Source of the DNA: Flavobacterium sp. SUN046
GTDB taxonomy: Bacteria; Bacteroidota; Bacteroidia; Flavobacteriales; Flavobacteriaceae
DNA length: 64,000 nucleotides
Assembly (NCBI RefSeq): GCF_028867965.1
Contig: NZ_JAPQNT010000004.1
Span: 124,001-188,000, forward strand
Reading direction: 5' to 3'
The notes under the pieces were generated by a model. It was not told the DNA's origin. It saw nothing but the letters and a program-made list of their open reading frames with translations, and searched no databases. Shown piece by piece: positions 1 through 10,068 of this stretch (positions within the stretch are counted from its first letter, which is position 1; each line of letters opens with the position of its first letter). The translations under genes and the position numbers were made by a program.

Positions 1-420
1 GGTATTCTTGAAAAACAATTCAGAAACTTATTTGAAAAAGCAGCAGCTTCTAAAGGTGTAACAGGTGAAATCCTTTTACAATTATGTGAAGCTCGTTTAG
101 ATAACGTAGTTTTTAGAATGGGAATAGCTTCTTCTAGAAGAGCAGCAAGACAAATTGTTTCTCACCGTCACATTACTGTAAATGGTGAATTAGTAAACAT
201 TCCTTCTTACCACCTAAAACCAGGTGATGTAGTTGCTGTTCGTGAAAAATCAAAATCTTTAGAGTCAATTGAGCGTTCTTTATCAAACTCTAGTCACGTT
301 TACGAATGGATTACATGGAATAACGATACTAAATCTGGAACTTTTGTTACTGTACCAGCTAGATTGCAAATTCCAGAAAATATCAAAGAACAATTAATCG
401 TAGAGTTGTACAACAAATAA
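1..420 (+). CDS. rpsD: 30S ribosomal protein S4, 5' end outside window
   Basis: The reading frame is open from base 1 and ends at a TAA at 418-420, so only the last 139 residues are present. The ATG at 118 is an internal methionine, not the start, because homologous S4 sequence ([20 protein letters not shown]) runs through it. This is the S4 RNA-binding domain followed by the C-terminal tail. S4 binds 16S rRNA early in small-subunit assembly. It lies 21 bases upstream of rpoA, the usual alpha-operon order in Bacteroidetes (rpsD-rpoA-rplQ). Identification is secure; the N-terminal third cannot be assessed. Confidence 0.97.
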   Translation, partial: GILEKQFRNLFEKAAASKGVTGEILLQLCEARLDNVVFRMGIASSRRAARQIVSHRHITVNGELVNIPSYHLKPGDVVAVREKSKSLESIERSLSNSSHVYEWITWNNDTKSGTFVTVPARLQIPENIKEQLIVELYNK

Positions 421-441
421 TAATTGACACTAGTCTAAATT

Positions 442-1434
442 ATGGCAATATTTAATTTTCAAAAGCCCGATAAAGTTATCATGATCGATTCAACCGATTT
501 TGAAGGTAAGTTTGAGTTCAGACCTTTAGAACCTGGTTACGGATTGACTGTTGGTAATGCACTTAGAAGAGTTTTACTTTCTGCGTTAGAAGGTTATGCA
601 ATTACATCGACAAGAATTGAAGGTGTTGAGCATGAGTTTTCAACCATACCAGGAGTTGTTGAAGATGTTACTGAAATTATCCTTAGTCTTAAACAAGTAC
701 GTTTCAAACGTCAAATTGAAGACATCGATAACGAATCGGTAACAATATCTATAACAGGTAAAGAACAAATCACTGCTGGCGATTTTCAAAAATTCATTTC
801 TGGTTTTCAAGTTTTGAATCCAGAATTGGTTATCTGTAATCTAGATTCAAAAGTTAATTTCAATATGGAATTAACAATTGAAAAAGGTAGAGGATATGTT
901 CCTGCAGAAGAAAACAAAAAGCAAAATGCTGCTATCGGTACAATCTTTACAGATTCTATCTTTACACCAGTAAAAAACGTGAAATATGCTATTGAAAACT
1001 TCCGTGTAGAGCAAAAAACAGATTATGAAAAATTAGTTTTTGAAATAAAAACTGATGGTTCAATCAATCCAAAAGACGCTCTTACTGAAGCTGCAAAAGT
1101 TTTAATTCACCACTTTATGTTGTTTTCTGATGAGAGAATTACTCTTGAGGCAGACGAAATTGCTCAAACAGATTCGTATGATGAAGAATCATTACACATG
1201 AGACAATTGCTTAAAACTAAGCTTGTTGATATGGATTTATCTGTAAGAGCATTAAATTGCTTAAAAGCAGCTGAAGTTGATACATTAGGAGACCTTGTCT
1301 CTTTTAACAAACACGACTTAATGAAGTTCCGTAACTTCGGTAAAAAATCTTTAACAGAACTAGACGAACTAGTAGCAGTTAAAAATTTAACCTTCGGAAT
1401 GGATTTGTCAAAATATAAATTAGATAAAGACTAG
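442..1434 (+). CDS. rpoA: DNA-directed RNA polymerase subunit alpha
   Basis: This is a full-length alpha subunit of 330 residues. The N-terminal dimerisation and assembly domain (about 20-235) contains the conserved stretch [20 protein letters not shown] near residue 28-48. The C-terminal domain (about 255-325) holds the helix-hairpin-helix motif [14 protein letters not shown], which contacts UP elements and activators. It sits between rpsD and rplQ with short spacers (21 and 30 bases) and is presumably cotranscribed with them. The ATG start gives the expected N-terminus. No abnormality is seen. Confidence 0.98.
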   Translation: MAIFNFQKPDKVIMIDSTDFEGKFEFRPLEPGYGLTVGNALRRVLLSALEGYAITSTRIEGVEHEFSTIPGVVEDVTEIILSLKQVRFKRQIEDIDNESVTISITGKEQITAGDFQKFISGFQVLNPELVICNLDSKVNFNMELTIEKGRGYVPAEENKKQNAAIGTIFTDSIFTPVKNVKYAIENFRVEQKTDYEKLVFEIKTDGSINPKDALTEAAKVLIHHFMLFSDERITLEADEIAQTDSYDEESLHMRQLLKTKLVDMDLSVRALNCLKAAEVDTLGDLVSFNKHDLMKFRNFGKKSLTELDELVAVKNLTFGMDLSKYKLDKD

Positions 1435-1464
1435 TTTCTTTATCAAGTTAAATAGCATTTTAAA

Positions 1465-1956
1465 ATGAGACACGGAAAAAAATTCAATCACTTAAGCAGA
1501 CAGACTGGACATAGAAAATCTATGTTAGCTAATATGGCTTGTTCTTTAATCGAGCACAAACGTATTAACACAACTGTTGCTAAAGCAAAAGCGCTTAAAC
1601 AATTCGTTGAGCCTTTAATTACAAAATCAAAAGAAGATACTACTCACAATCGTCGTGTGGTTTTTGCTTACCTAAGAAATAAATATGGTGTAACTGAACT
1701 TTTCAGAGAAGTTGCAGCTAAAGTTGGTGACCGTCCAGGTGGATACACTCGTATCATCAAAGTTGGAAACCGTCTTGGAGATAATGCAGATATGGCAATG
1801 ATCGAATTAGTAGACTTCAATGAAATCTACAACGGTGGTAAAAAAGAAGAGAAAAAAGCTAAAAGCCGTCGTGGTGGAAAAGCTAAAAAATCGGAAACTC
1901 CAGCTACTGAAGCACCAGCTGCTTCAACTGAAGAAACTACTGAAAGTGCAGAATAA
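1465..1956 (+). CDS. rplQ: 50S ribosomal protein L17
   Basis: L17 of the large subunit, 163 residues. The conserved core begins [20 protein letters not shown] and runs to about residue 118 ([16 protein letters not shown]). A Lys/Ala/Glu-rich low-complexity tail of about 40 residues follows ([17 protein letters not shown], then Ala/Thr/Glu). Such tails are common in Bacteroidetes L17 and are not evidence of fusion. It is the last gene of the operon, and a strong hairpin terminator follows at 1977-2012. Confidence 0.97.
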   Translation: MRHGKKFNHLSRQTGHRKSMLANMACSLIEHKRINTTVAKAKALKQFVEPLITKSKEDTTHNRRVVFAYLRNKYGVTELFREVAAKVGDRPGGYTRIIKVGNRLGDNADMAMIELVDFNEIYNGGKKEEKKAKSRRGGKAKKSETPATEAPAASTEETTESAE

Positions 1957-1976
1957 TGAATTCATATTCATAAATA

Positions 1977-2012
1977 AAAAAAGGATAAGCTTTATAGTTT
2001 ATCCTTTTTTTT
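1977..2012 (+). terminator. Rho-independent terminator after rplQ
   Basis: A 7-bp stem, AGGATAA (1982-1988) with TTATCCT (1999-2005), is flanked by an A-run on the left and continues into a T-run on the right. It closes the rpsD-rpoA-rplQ operon. The flanking A/T runs lengthen the helix and could let it work on both strands. Confidence 0.85.
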
Positions 2013-2051
2013 TAATCTGAATTTATTTTATATTCTAATAATTTATATTTA

Positions 2052-2152
2052 GGAGCGAATGGTAAGTGATTTATCAGCAATCCATATTCCTGCTTTCCTT
2101 CCAAAACCACGAAAAAAATCGTGGGTTTTTCCTCCTAATCAGGGCTAGAAAG
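2052..2152 (-). repeat. Putative flavobacterial intergenic repeat element
   Basis: A non-coding, GC-richer island sits in the AT-rich gap between rplQ and carA. Read on the minus strand it begins TAGCCCTGATTAGGAGG and contains a hairpin with stem CCACGA/TCGTGG (2107-2112 with 2119-2124), then GGAAAGCAGGAATA. From memory, motifs like AGCCCTGAT...GGAAAGCAGGA recur between genes in many Flavobacterium genomes as a short dispersed element of unknown role. Only one copy was noticed here, so the repeat status rests on recollection rather than on this sequence. Confidence 0.5.
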
Positions 2153-2188
2153 AATCAAAAGGAATGTTTATAAAGTTTAACAAACACA

Positions 2189-2220
2189 TTTGAGTTTTAA
2201 ATACAAATATTCTAAATTTG
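2189..2220 (+). promoter_or_regulatory. Predicted carA promoter
   Basis: The -33 element TTTG lies at 2189-2192 and the -7 element TAAATTTG at 2213-2220, with 20 bases between them. This matches the Bacteroidetes TTTG-N19-21-TAnnTTTG consensus. Transcription would start near 2225, giving a leader of about 15 bases before the carA ATG at 2241. Confidence 0.75.
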
Positions 2221-2240
2221 CAAAACAATAACTACAACTG

Positions 2241-3359
2241 ATGAAATACACAACTCGACCACAAGCAATCTTACTACTTGCAGACGGAACCATATTCTAC
2301 GGAAAATCAATCGGAATTTCAGGAACGACTTTTGGTGAAGTATGTTTCAATACCGGAATGACTGGTTACCAAGAAATTTTTACCGATCCATCTTATTTCG
2401 GACAAATTATGGTAGCAACCAATCCACATATTGGAAACTACGGAGTAAACGCTAATGAAGTAGAATCTGAAAAAATCATGATTTCTGGTTTGGTTTGTAA
2501 AAACTTCAGTTTCAACCATTCTCGTCCAGATTCTGAAAGTAATCTTTACGATTATTTTGAAAAACAAAATCTAGTTTGCATTTCCGACGTTGATACACGC
2601 GCATTAGTAAGTTATATCCGTGATAACGGTGCTCAAAATGCAGTTATTTCTACAGACGGAACTTCCATAGAACAATTAAAACTTCAACTTAAAAACGTTC
2701 CAGACATGAAAGGTTTGGAATTAGCATCTAAAGTTTCAACAACAGTACCTTATTTCTTCGGAAACGAAAATGCAACGTACAAAATATCAGCTTTAGATTT
2801 AGGAATCAAAAGAAACATATTAAGAAATCTTGCCAAAAGAGATTGTTATATTAAAGTATTTCCATTCAACACTGGTTTTGAAGAATTAAAAGCTTTTAAT
2901 CCAGATGGATATTTCTTATCAAATGGACCAGGCGATCCAGAACCTTTATTTGGAACAATTGAAGTGGCTAAACAAATTATAAATTCTAACAAACCTGTAT
3001 TTGGTATTTGTTTAGGGCATCAAATAATAGGATTAGCTAACGGAATTTCAACTTACAAAATGTTCAACGGTCATCGTGGAATAAACCATCCGGTAATGAA
3101 TGTGCTAAGTGGAAAAGGTGAAATCACTTCTCAAAATCATGGATTTGCAGTAAACCGTGAAGAATTAGAAAACCATACCGATTTAGAAATTACCCATTAT
3201 CACATTAATGATAATACAGTAGCAGGTATGCAAATGAAATCTAAAAGTTGTTTCTCAGTGCAGTATCATCCTGAAGCAAGTCCCGGTCCGCATGATTCAA
3301 GTTATCTTTTTGATACTTTTATTAATAATATAAAAATCAATAGTTCTCAATTGGTTTAA
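2241..3359 (+). CDS. carA: Carbamoyl-phosphate synthase small (glutaminase) subunit
   Basis: A 372-residue glutamine-dependent small subunit that releases ammonia from glutamine for CarB in arginine and pyrimidine synthesis. Residues 8-140 form the CPSase small-chain N-terminal domain (GTTFGEVCFNTGMTGYQEI). The class I amidotransferase domain follows from about 180. It shows SNGPGDP, the nucleophile elbow GICLGHQ with Cys near 257, SQNHGFAV, and the His/Glu pair in QYHPEASPGP. carB is not adjacent, so the subunits are encoded apart, as is common in this group. It is monocistronic, with its own promoter and a terminator at 3361-3390. Confidence 0.97.
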   Translation: MKYTTRPQAILLLADGTIFYGKSIGISGTTFGEVCFNTGMTGYQEIFTDPSYFGQIMVATNPHIGNYGVNANEVESEKIMISGLVCKNFSFNHSRPDSESNLYDYFEKQNLVCISDVDTRALVSYIRDNGAQNAVISTDGTSIEQLKLQLKNVPDMKGLELASKVSTTVPYFFGNENATYKISALDLGIKRNILRNLAKRDCYIKVFPFNTGFEELKAFNPDGYFLSNGPGDPEPLFGTIEVAKQIINSNKPVFGICLGHQIIGLANGISTYKMFNGHRGINHPVMNVLSGKGEITSQNHGFAVNREELENHTDLEITHYHINDNTVAGMQMKSKSCFSVQYHPEASPGPHDSSYLFDTFINNIKINSSQLV

Positions 3360-3360
3360 T

Positions 3361-3390
3361 AAAAAAAGGATGCCTAAGCATCCTTTTTTT
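3361..3390. terminator. Bidirectional terminator between carA and a convergent gene
   Basis: A 13-bp perfect stem, AAAAAAAGGATGC (3361-3373) with GCATCCTTTTTTT (3378-3390), encloses a 4-base loop. A and T runs on both sides make it usable in both directions. The TAA stop of the minus-strand gene overlaps its edge (3389-3391). Confidence 0.9.
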
Positions 3391-4447
3391 AATCATTGTA
3401 AGTGTAACTTTCATATAAATCAACTTGTTTCATATTGTTTTTCAGAAAGGTTCTATTTACAACAAAAAAATTGTCAAATAATATTTTTTTATTTTTTTGA
3501 ATAATATCTAAAGTATCATAAAGTTGATTCTTTTTTAAATTATATGATCTAACAACTGAATTATATTGCGTAATTTCTTGCTCAGATGTAGCATTTTTTA
3601 GCTTTTGAAGTAAAATATAATCGTCATAAAAGGAATTAAATAATGGAACTAACTTTGCTTTTTGAGTAAAAATAAAATTTGAAAAAGCTATGTTTGCATT
3701 GTTTAATGAAGAATCATTATAACTGTTTTTATAATTATTGGTTTTTAAAATTACTTCTTGATTTATGTTTTCTAATGCAGTAATAGATTTAAAAAAATCT
3801 TCTTTATTCATTTTAAGTATAGATGCATTGATTTTTTCATCAATTACATTTATTTTATAAAATAAAATGTTTTCAAAAGCATTGTATTCTAAAATGTTTT
3901 TTCCTGTAAAGTTTCGTATGTTAACATTAAAAAGGCAGCCAAATTCTCTTTTACTTTCTTCAAACAGTCTTATTTCTGTAAAGTAACTTGTCAAATTAAG
4001 TTGTCTTTCCTTTAAATTTTGTATTATTTCATCAGGACTTTTTAAACTCTGCAATTCATAATCGTTCATGATTAATGTTCCATTATTTAAACACTCAATT
4101 GTTTTTTCATTCATTTTAATAAAACTATCTCGCAACAAAGTGTTTGATTTATATCCTTTATCGTTTAGTTTTAAATTTTTATTTAGCGCAATTAATTTTT
4201 CTGTAATTCTATTTGCAGTGGCTTTAGTTCTAGATTCTAATTGATTTTCAACAATTGAATTAGAATAATCTACCATTGATTTTTTTACAAAAAGTTCATT
4301 TTTAGAAAAATCACTTATATAAGCATTTAAAGTTCGGTATTCAGTTGTTTTCGTTTCTTGAGAATAAATGAATTTAGGTGTTATTAATAGTAATAACATG
4401 CACCATTTTAGCAAAAGCATGGAATTAATTTGTGTAGAATTTTTCAT
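3389..4447 (-). CDS. Exported helical protein of unknown function, paralog A
   Basis: 352 residues with an N-terminal signal peptide (hydrophobic run LLLKWCMLLLLITPKFIYS, probable cleavage before QETK). The rest is predicted mostly helical and charged. It shares order and motifs with the next two genes: YRTxxAYIxDFxKNE near residue 36, LRDSFIKMN near 105, SLNNANI near 248, and YNxxVRxYN followed by FLKNN near the end. A second possible start is Met10. The layout resembles, from memory, the LIC11966-family surface proteins of Bacteroidetes and Leptospira, but that is tentative and no catalytic motif is seen. It is the last of a minus-strand run of three and ends in the shared terminator. Confidence 0.75.
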   Translation of the reverse strand: MKNSTQINSMLLLKWCMLLLLITPKFIYSQETKTTEYRTLNAYISDFSKNELFVKKSMVDYSNSIVENQLESRTKATANRITEKLIALNKNLKLNDKGYKSNTLLRDSFIKMNEKTIECLNNGTLIMNDYELQSLKSPDEIIQNLKERQLNLTSYFTEIRLFEESKREFGCLFNVNIRNFTGKNILEYNAFENILFYKINVIDEKINASILKMNKEDFFKSITALENINQEVILKTNNYKNSYNDSSLNNANIAFSNFIFTQKAKLVPLFNSFYDDYILLQKLKNATSEQEITQYNSVVRSYNLKKNQLYDTLDIIQKNKKILFDNFFVVNRTFLKNNMKQVDLYESYTYND

Positions 4448-4556
4448 AACAGTATCTTTTAATTGTTATTGTAAAATTACTTTTTAGCCAGCTTATTAGT
4501 ATTACATGTATTTATTTATAAGTTACATAATTATTGTTTTAATTTAATTTCTATTA

Positions 4557-5558
4557 TTACAAGTTTCTTTTTATGAAGTTACATTTTAAGACATACCACT
4601 TATCTATTAATTCTTTTTTTTGAGATTGAAGGGAATTCAAATTATCAAAAAATATATTTTTAGTAGTATTTAATCGTCTTACCTCTTGATTGTACTTTTC
4701 AATTGGAACATCATTGTTTTTATTTAAGCGGTCTTTAGTAATCTTGAATTCAGATAATGTTTGAATGTAGTCTTTATATAACGGAATTAATGTTTCTCCT
4801 TCTTGAGAAATAAAATGAATTAATTCAATATTGGCATTATTTAAAGATTGATCAACAAAGATTTTTTTATAAATATCTGTATCTATTGTTGATTCTTCGC
4901 AAACTTGATTTAAGAAATAAACACATTTGTTGACGTTTTCACAATCTGTTGTCAATAAAAGATCATCTAGTTTAGTTGATAAAACATTTAACTTAAAAAA
5001 GATTAAACTTTGATGGGCATCATATTCAAACAACTTTTTTTTGTAAAAATATCGTTCTGTAGTAATATTATTTTTTTTGCTAAAATTTCGTTTGCAATTA
5101 GTATAGTTTAAAATAATTGCATAATAATTTATAATATCTTGTTTTCTATTTGTAAAACACATTAAAATATCTGCAAAATCTTGTGATTTAACATTGTCAT
5201 AATCGTCAAATCGTAATGATTTATTTTTTAAAAGCGCTATAGTAGAAGTATTCATTTTTAAAAATGCATCTCTTAAACTAGTATCGCCTAAAAAACCTTT
5301 GTCATTTTTAACAATAGTTGTATTTATGTTTTCTAATTTAATGTAAATGCGATCCAATGTTGATTGGACCCTCGACTCTTGATAGCCGTTTATTACAGAC
5401 GATGAATATTCAATAAGTGATTGCTTGACATAAGTTTCATTTTTTTCAAAATCTTCAATGTAAGCTTTTGGAGTTCTGTAGTTTTGAGATTGCGTTGTTT
5501 CAAGTTGTAGAAAAAAAACAATCATTAAAATAGATAATAATGTAGTGTTAGATTTCAT
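4557..5558 (-). CDS. Exported helical protein of unknown function, paralog B
   Basis: 333 residues. The signal peptide is MKSNTTLLSILMIVFFLQ..., with likely cleavage near TQSQ/NY. The mature start NYRTPKAYIEDFEKNETY aligns closely with paralog C (NYRNAKAYINDFGKNELF), so B and C are the nearest pair. Shared motifs include LRDAFLKMN, SLNNANIE and YNQEVRRLN. It ends at FIKRNL, about 17 residues short of the tails of A and C, with three stop codons in a row (TAA TAA TAG), which suggests a lost C-terminus. It lies 109 bases upstream of A and 181 bases downstream of C. An 8-bp inverted repeat lies in its leader at 5582-5601. Function is not known. Confidence 0.75.
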   Translation of the reverse strand: MKSNTTLLSILMIVFFLQLETTQSQNYRTPKAYIEDFEKNETYVKQSLIEYSSSVINGYQESRVQSTLDRIYIKLENINTTIVKNDKGFLGDTSLRDAFLKMNTSTIALLKNKSLRFDDYDNVKSQDFADILMCFTNRKQDIINYYAIILNYTNCKRNFSKKNNITTERYFYKKKLFEYDAHQSLIFFKLNVLSTKLDDLLLTTDCENVNKCVYFLNQVCEESTIDTDIYKKIFVDQSLNNANIELIHFISQEGETLIPLYKDYIQTLSEFKITKDRLNKNNDVPIEKYNQEVRRLNTTKNIFFDNLNSLQSQKKELIDKWYVLKCNFIKRNL

Positions 5559-5581
5559 TTTATAGTTAGTTTAAAGGATTT

Positions 5582-5601
5582 TTTGTAATAAACATTACAA
5601 A
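5582..5601. promoter_or_regulatory. Inverted repeat upstream of paralog B
   Basis: TTTGTAAT (5582-5589) and its perfect complement ATTACAAA (5594-5601) surround a 4-base spacer, 24-43 bases upstream of the paralog B start on the minus strand. It could be an operator or a leader hairpin. In such AT-rich sequence chance is also plausible. Confidence 0.35.
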
Positions 5602-5739
5602 TTTTGCTTACTATAAAATTAATTTAATATGATGATAATTTGCTTTATAAATCGTTAAAGCGCAACTTTTTATAGATTAAATGTTTAAATATTCAAATAA
5701 ATATTTATAAAATTATGAAAAAAAATGTGATGTTAATAA

Positions 5740-6816
5740 TTAATCTAAATTTGTAAACTTTTCATACAGGTCTTCAAATTCGATATTGCGCTTTAAAAAA
5801 TCACTATTAGTGGTGTACCATCTTTTTAAAAGTTCTGCTTTTTTTATTTGATTTTCATACAATGAATCAAAAAATCTGTTTTTAACATCATTATAACGTC
5901 TCACTTCATTATTGTAATCTTCAACTTTAATAACCTCATTGGTTTCAAGAAATTTAGTTTTTATTTTTTGAAAGTCCTCATAAACAGATACATATTGTTG
6001 GTATAATGGTAATAAAGTCTCATTTTGAGTTAACATAAAATTTATAAATTCAATGTTTATATCGTTCAAAGATTTGTCTACAAAATCGTCTTTATAAATG
6101 TCGGTTTTAATTAACGATTCTTCTGCAACACTAGTCATAAAGTTGATACACTCTTGAATATCATCAGAATTTCGGTATTTAAAAAGTTGAATTAGTTTAT
6201 CATCAAGAACATTTAATTTGTAAAAAATTAGATTTTGATAAGCATCATATTCAAAAACATTTCTCTTGTTAAAACTTCGTATTACAATTTTGTATTTTAT
6301 ACCGAAATCTCTTTTAGCTGTTTCATAAGCCAATATTTCAGAGTAATATTTAGCAATTTCAGATTCCTTGTAGGCAAAATTTTTAAAAATCTCAGAATAA
6401 TCCAAACCGCTTTGAACTCTATAATCATTTAGTTTTAATGATTTATTTTTTAATAAAGTGATTGTTTTATTGTTTAGTTTTATGAACGAATCTCTTAAAT
6501 CAAAATCTCCTGAAACACCAATATCATTTTTTAATAAATTTACATTTATATCTTCAAGTTTGGTATAAATTCTTTCTAAAGTATTTTGAACTCTTGCATC
6601 TGGACTTGCATCAATAATAGAAGTTGAGTATTCCATTAACGATTCTTTCATAAATAATTCGTTTTTACCAAAATCATTAATGTAAGCTTTTGCATTTCTA
6701 TAATTTTGTGCAATAGTAGTTTCACAAAACATTAAAAACAAAAATAAACACCAAAATAAGATTAATTTGCTCATTGTGATAAGGTTATGATTTTTGTCAA
6801 ATTTATTATTTTCCAT
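5740..6816 (-). CDS. Exported helical protein of unknown function, paralog C
   Basis: 358 residues from the first ATG. A second in-frame ATG at 6774 (MSKLILFWCLFLFLMFCETT) gives a more compact signal peptide and may be the true start. The mature part opens QNYRNAKAYINDFGKNELF. It carries RVQNTLERIYTKLED, LRDSFIKLN, SLNDINIEF, YNNEVRRYN and a C-terminal FLKRNIEFEDLYEKFTNLD, the tail that B lacks and A keeps as VDLYESYTYND. It has no catalytic signature, so an exported structural or surface role is inferred only. It is the first gene of the minus-strand trio and diverges from eno across an AT-rich gap. Confidence 0.75.
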   Translation of the reverse strand: MENNKFDKNHNLITMSKLILFWCLFLFLMFCETTIAQNYRNAKAYINDFGKNELFMKESLMEYSTSIIDASPDARVQNTLERIYTKLEDINVNLLKNDIGVSGDFDLRDSFIKLNNKTITLLKNKSLKLNDYRVQSGLDYSEIFKNFAYKESEIAKYYSEILAYETAKRDFGIKYKIVIRSFNKRNVFEYDAYQNLIFYKLNVLDDKLIQLFKYRNSDDIQECINFMTSVAEESLIKTDIYKDDFVDKSLNDINIEFINFMLTQNETLLPLYQQYVSVYEDFQKIKTKFLETNEVIKVEDYNNEVRRYNDVKNRFFDSLYENQIKKAELLKRWYTTNSDFLKRNIEFEDLYEKFTNLD

Positions 6817-7117
6817 CGGTTATTTAGCTAAATATTTTTTGATGTTATAAAAATAGATAATATTTTTATTTTATAAATAAAAAAACATCCATTAAATGCA
6901 ATTATTAACGTTAAAACACATATTTTTATTAAATTAGTAATAATAATACTACATATTTTTTATTTATTAATTTAATTTTATTTTAAACAAATTGAGTAAT
7001 GATTTAAAGCACTAAATCGATTGAGTTTATAAGTTTTTGATTATTTGGCCTTTTAATTTTATCGAATTATTAAATTTGTAGAACTTAATTATAAATTAAT
7101 CAAATAAACAGAGCTAA
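6817..7117. other. AT-rich divergent intergenic region
   Basis: About 300 bases without an open frame lie between paralog C (minus) and eno (plus). The region is almost entirely A/T runs. It contains a perfect 14-bp palindrome TATTTAGCTAAATA at 6821-6834, four bases upstream of the paralog C ATG. On the eno side there is a -7 box TAAATTTG at 7071-7078 with a TTTG at 7044-7047, 23 bases upstream, so a slightly long spacer. No RNA gene or riboswitch-like fold was recognised. Confidence 0.6.
7044..7078 (+). promoter_or_regulatory. Predicted eno promoter
   Basis: A canonical Bacteroidetes -7 box TAAATTTG lies at 7071-7078. The best -33 candidate TTTG is at 7044-7047 with a 23-base spacer, longer than usual. 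The leader to the eno ATG at 7118 would be about 35 bases. Confidence 0.6.
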
Positions 7118-8404
<1,287 letters not shown>

Positions 8405-8422
8405 GATTTAAAATATTTTTTT

Positions 8423-8457
8423 AAACCCTTTCAGATTTTATTTGAAAGGGTTTTTTT
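8423..8457 (+). terminator. Rho-independent terminator after eno
   Basis: An 11-bp stem, AAACCCTTTCA (8423-8433) with TGAAAGGGTTT (8443-8453), has a 9-base loop and is followed by a T-run. Confidence 0.9.
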
Positions 8458-8552
8458 ATTTATAAATTCTTTTTTTCTAGTATATTAAGAATTTTACAAT
8501 AAAATTAACGAAAACGTTATCCTATTTCTTTTTTAATTCATTTGGAATTCCA

Positions 8553-8560
8553 TAAATTTG
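8553..8560 (+). promoter_or_regulatory. Predicted gltA -7 promoter element
   Basis: TAAATTTG fits the TAnnTTTG consensus and lies 40 bases before the gltA ATG. No convincing TTTG at the -33 distance is seen, only a T-rich run, so only the -7 element is called. Confidence 0.55.
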
Positions 8561-8600
8561 TTAAATTATAATTTATCAGACTTAATTTCCAATTTATATC

Positions 8601-9884
8601 ATGTCAAAAACAGCAATATTAGAGTATGATGGCAAAAAGTATGAATTTCCTGTAATTGTAGGAAGTGAAAACGAACCGGCTATAGATATTAACAAACTAC
8701 GCGATTTAACAGGCGCAATAACTTTAGATCCAGGTTATAAAAATTCAGGATCATGCGAAAGCAAAATTACATTTCTTGATGGTGAAGAAGGAATTCTTCG
8801 TTACAGAGGCTATGCAATTGAAGATTTAGCAGCCAAAGCCGATTTTCTTGAAGTAGCTTATTTAGTTATTTTCGGTGAATTGCCGACTAAAGAAGTATTA
8901 GCTCAATTTGAAACAGATATTAGAAAATACACTTTGGTAAATGAAGAAATGAAAAACATCATTGATGGATTTCCTAAAACTGCTCATCCAATGGGCGTTT
9001 TGTCTTCGTTGACATCGGCATTAACTGCTTTCAATCCGAAAGTTGTGAATGTAGACAATGAAAAAGAAATGTACGAAGCAGTTTGCAAAACTATGGGTAA
9101 ATTCCTTGTAATTGCAACTTGGACCTACAGAAAAATGATGGGTTATCCATTAAATTATTACGATAATACCAAAGGTTATGTTGAAAATTTCATGCGCTTA
9201 ATGTTTGAATTACCAACCGGACCTTATGCTAAAAATCAAGTAGTTATTGATGCTTTAGATAAATTATTTATTCTTCATGCCGATCACGAACAAAACTGTT
9301 CTACATCAACAGTGAGAATTGTTGGTTCTTCTCATGCAGGATTATTTGCCTCAATTTCAGCTGGAGTTTCTGCACTTTGGGGTCCACTTCATGGTGGCGC
9401 AAATCAAGCAGTGCTTGAAATGCTTGAAGATATTCAAAAAGATGGTGGCGATGCCGATAAATATTTGGCGAAAGCAAAAGACAAAGAAGATCCATTTCGT
9501 TTAATGGGATTCGGACACAGAGTTTACAAAAATTTTGATCCAAGAGCTAAAATCATTAAAAAAGCGGCCGATGAAGTACTTGCAACTTTAGGTGTTAACG
9601 ATCCGATTCTTCAAATTGCTAAAAAATTGGAAGAATCAGCATTAGTTGATGAATACTTTGTGTCAAGAAAATTATATCCAAATGTCGATTTCTATTCTGG
9701 TATTATATATCGTGCATTAGGAATTCCAACTGAAATGTTTACCGTAATGTTCGCAATAGGTAGATTACCGGGTTGGATTGCTCAATGGAAAGAAATGCGC
9801 GTAAATAAAGAGCCAATTGGTCGTCCGAGACAAATTTATACAGGTTATCCGTTAAGAGATTTTGTTGCAATGGACAAAAGATAA
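8601..9884 (+). CDS. gltA: Citrate synthase
   Basis: 427 residues, the length of type II (hexameric) citrate synthases. It condenses oxaloacetate and acetyl-CoA at the entry of the TCA cycle. The catalytic triad regions are visible: WGPLHGGANQAVLEML (His), FGHRVYKNFDPRAKI (His and the binding Arg) and NVDFYSGIIYRALGIP (Asp). The N-terminal segment GYKNSGSCESKITFLDGEEG is typical of the type II form. ATG start; single gene with a terminator at 9908-9939. Confidence 0.97.
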   Translation: MSKTAILEYDGKKYEFPVIVGSENEPAIDINKLRDLTGAITLDPGYKNSGSCESKITFLDGEEGILRYRGYAIEDLAAKADFLEVAYLVIFGELPTKEVLAQFETDIRKYTLVNEEMKNIIDGFPKTAHPMGVLSSLTSALTAFNPKVVNVDNEKEMYEAVCKTMGKFLVIATWTYRKMMGYPLNYYDNTKGYVENFMRLMFELPTGPYAKNQVVIDALDKLFILHADHEQNCSTSTVRIVGSSHAGLFASISAGVSALWGPLHGGANQAVLEMLEDIQKDGGDADKYLAKAKDKEDPFRLMGFGHRVYKNFDPRAKIIKKAADEVLATLGVNDPILQIAKKLEESALVDEYFVSRKLYPNVDFYSGIIYRALGIPTEMFTVMFAIGRLPGWIAQWKEMRVNKEPIGRPRQIYTGYPLRDFVAMDKR

Positions 9885-9907
9885 ATCTTAATTATTAAAA
9901 ATCAATT

Positions 9908-9939
9908 AAAAACTCCTTGTTAAATCAAGGAGTTTTTTT
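9908..9939 (+). terminator. Rho-independent terminator after gltA
   Basis: AAAAACTCCTTG (9908-9919) pairs with CAAGGAG plus T-run (9926-9939) around a 6-base loop. Confidence 0.9.
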
Positions 9940-10039
9940 ATTTTAATTTTCAAAATTAGTACGGTTTAAATTTGTAAGATATTTATGTTATCTTTAATAA
10001 AAAAGATGTTTTTAATCGAAAATATACGTATATAAACGA

Positions 10040-10068
10040 TATTTTTGAATGATTATTACATATTTTTG
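10040..10068 (+). promoter_or_regulatory. Candidate promoter region of the fibre-like gene
   Basis: Two copies of TATTTTTG, which fits TAnnTTTG, lie at 10040-10047 and 10061-10068, 68-96 bases before the chosen ATG at 10136. Neither has a clear TTTG at about 20 bases upstream. Either could be the -7 element; which is used cannot be decided from sequence. Confidence 0.35.

Noticed and set aside
1810..1956. L17 C-terminal tail as a fused extra domain
   Set aside because: Low-complexity Lys/Ala/Glu tails are common on L17 in this phylum.
1820..2020. Small lysine-rich open frame over the rplQ 3' end
   Set aside because: It is an out-of-frame shadow of the L17 tail that runs through the terminator.
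2319..2567. Minus-strand open frame inside carA, as an example of several antisense frames
   Set aside because: It lies wholly within a conserved gene, with no family features or promoter.
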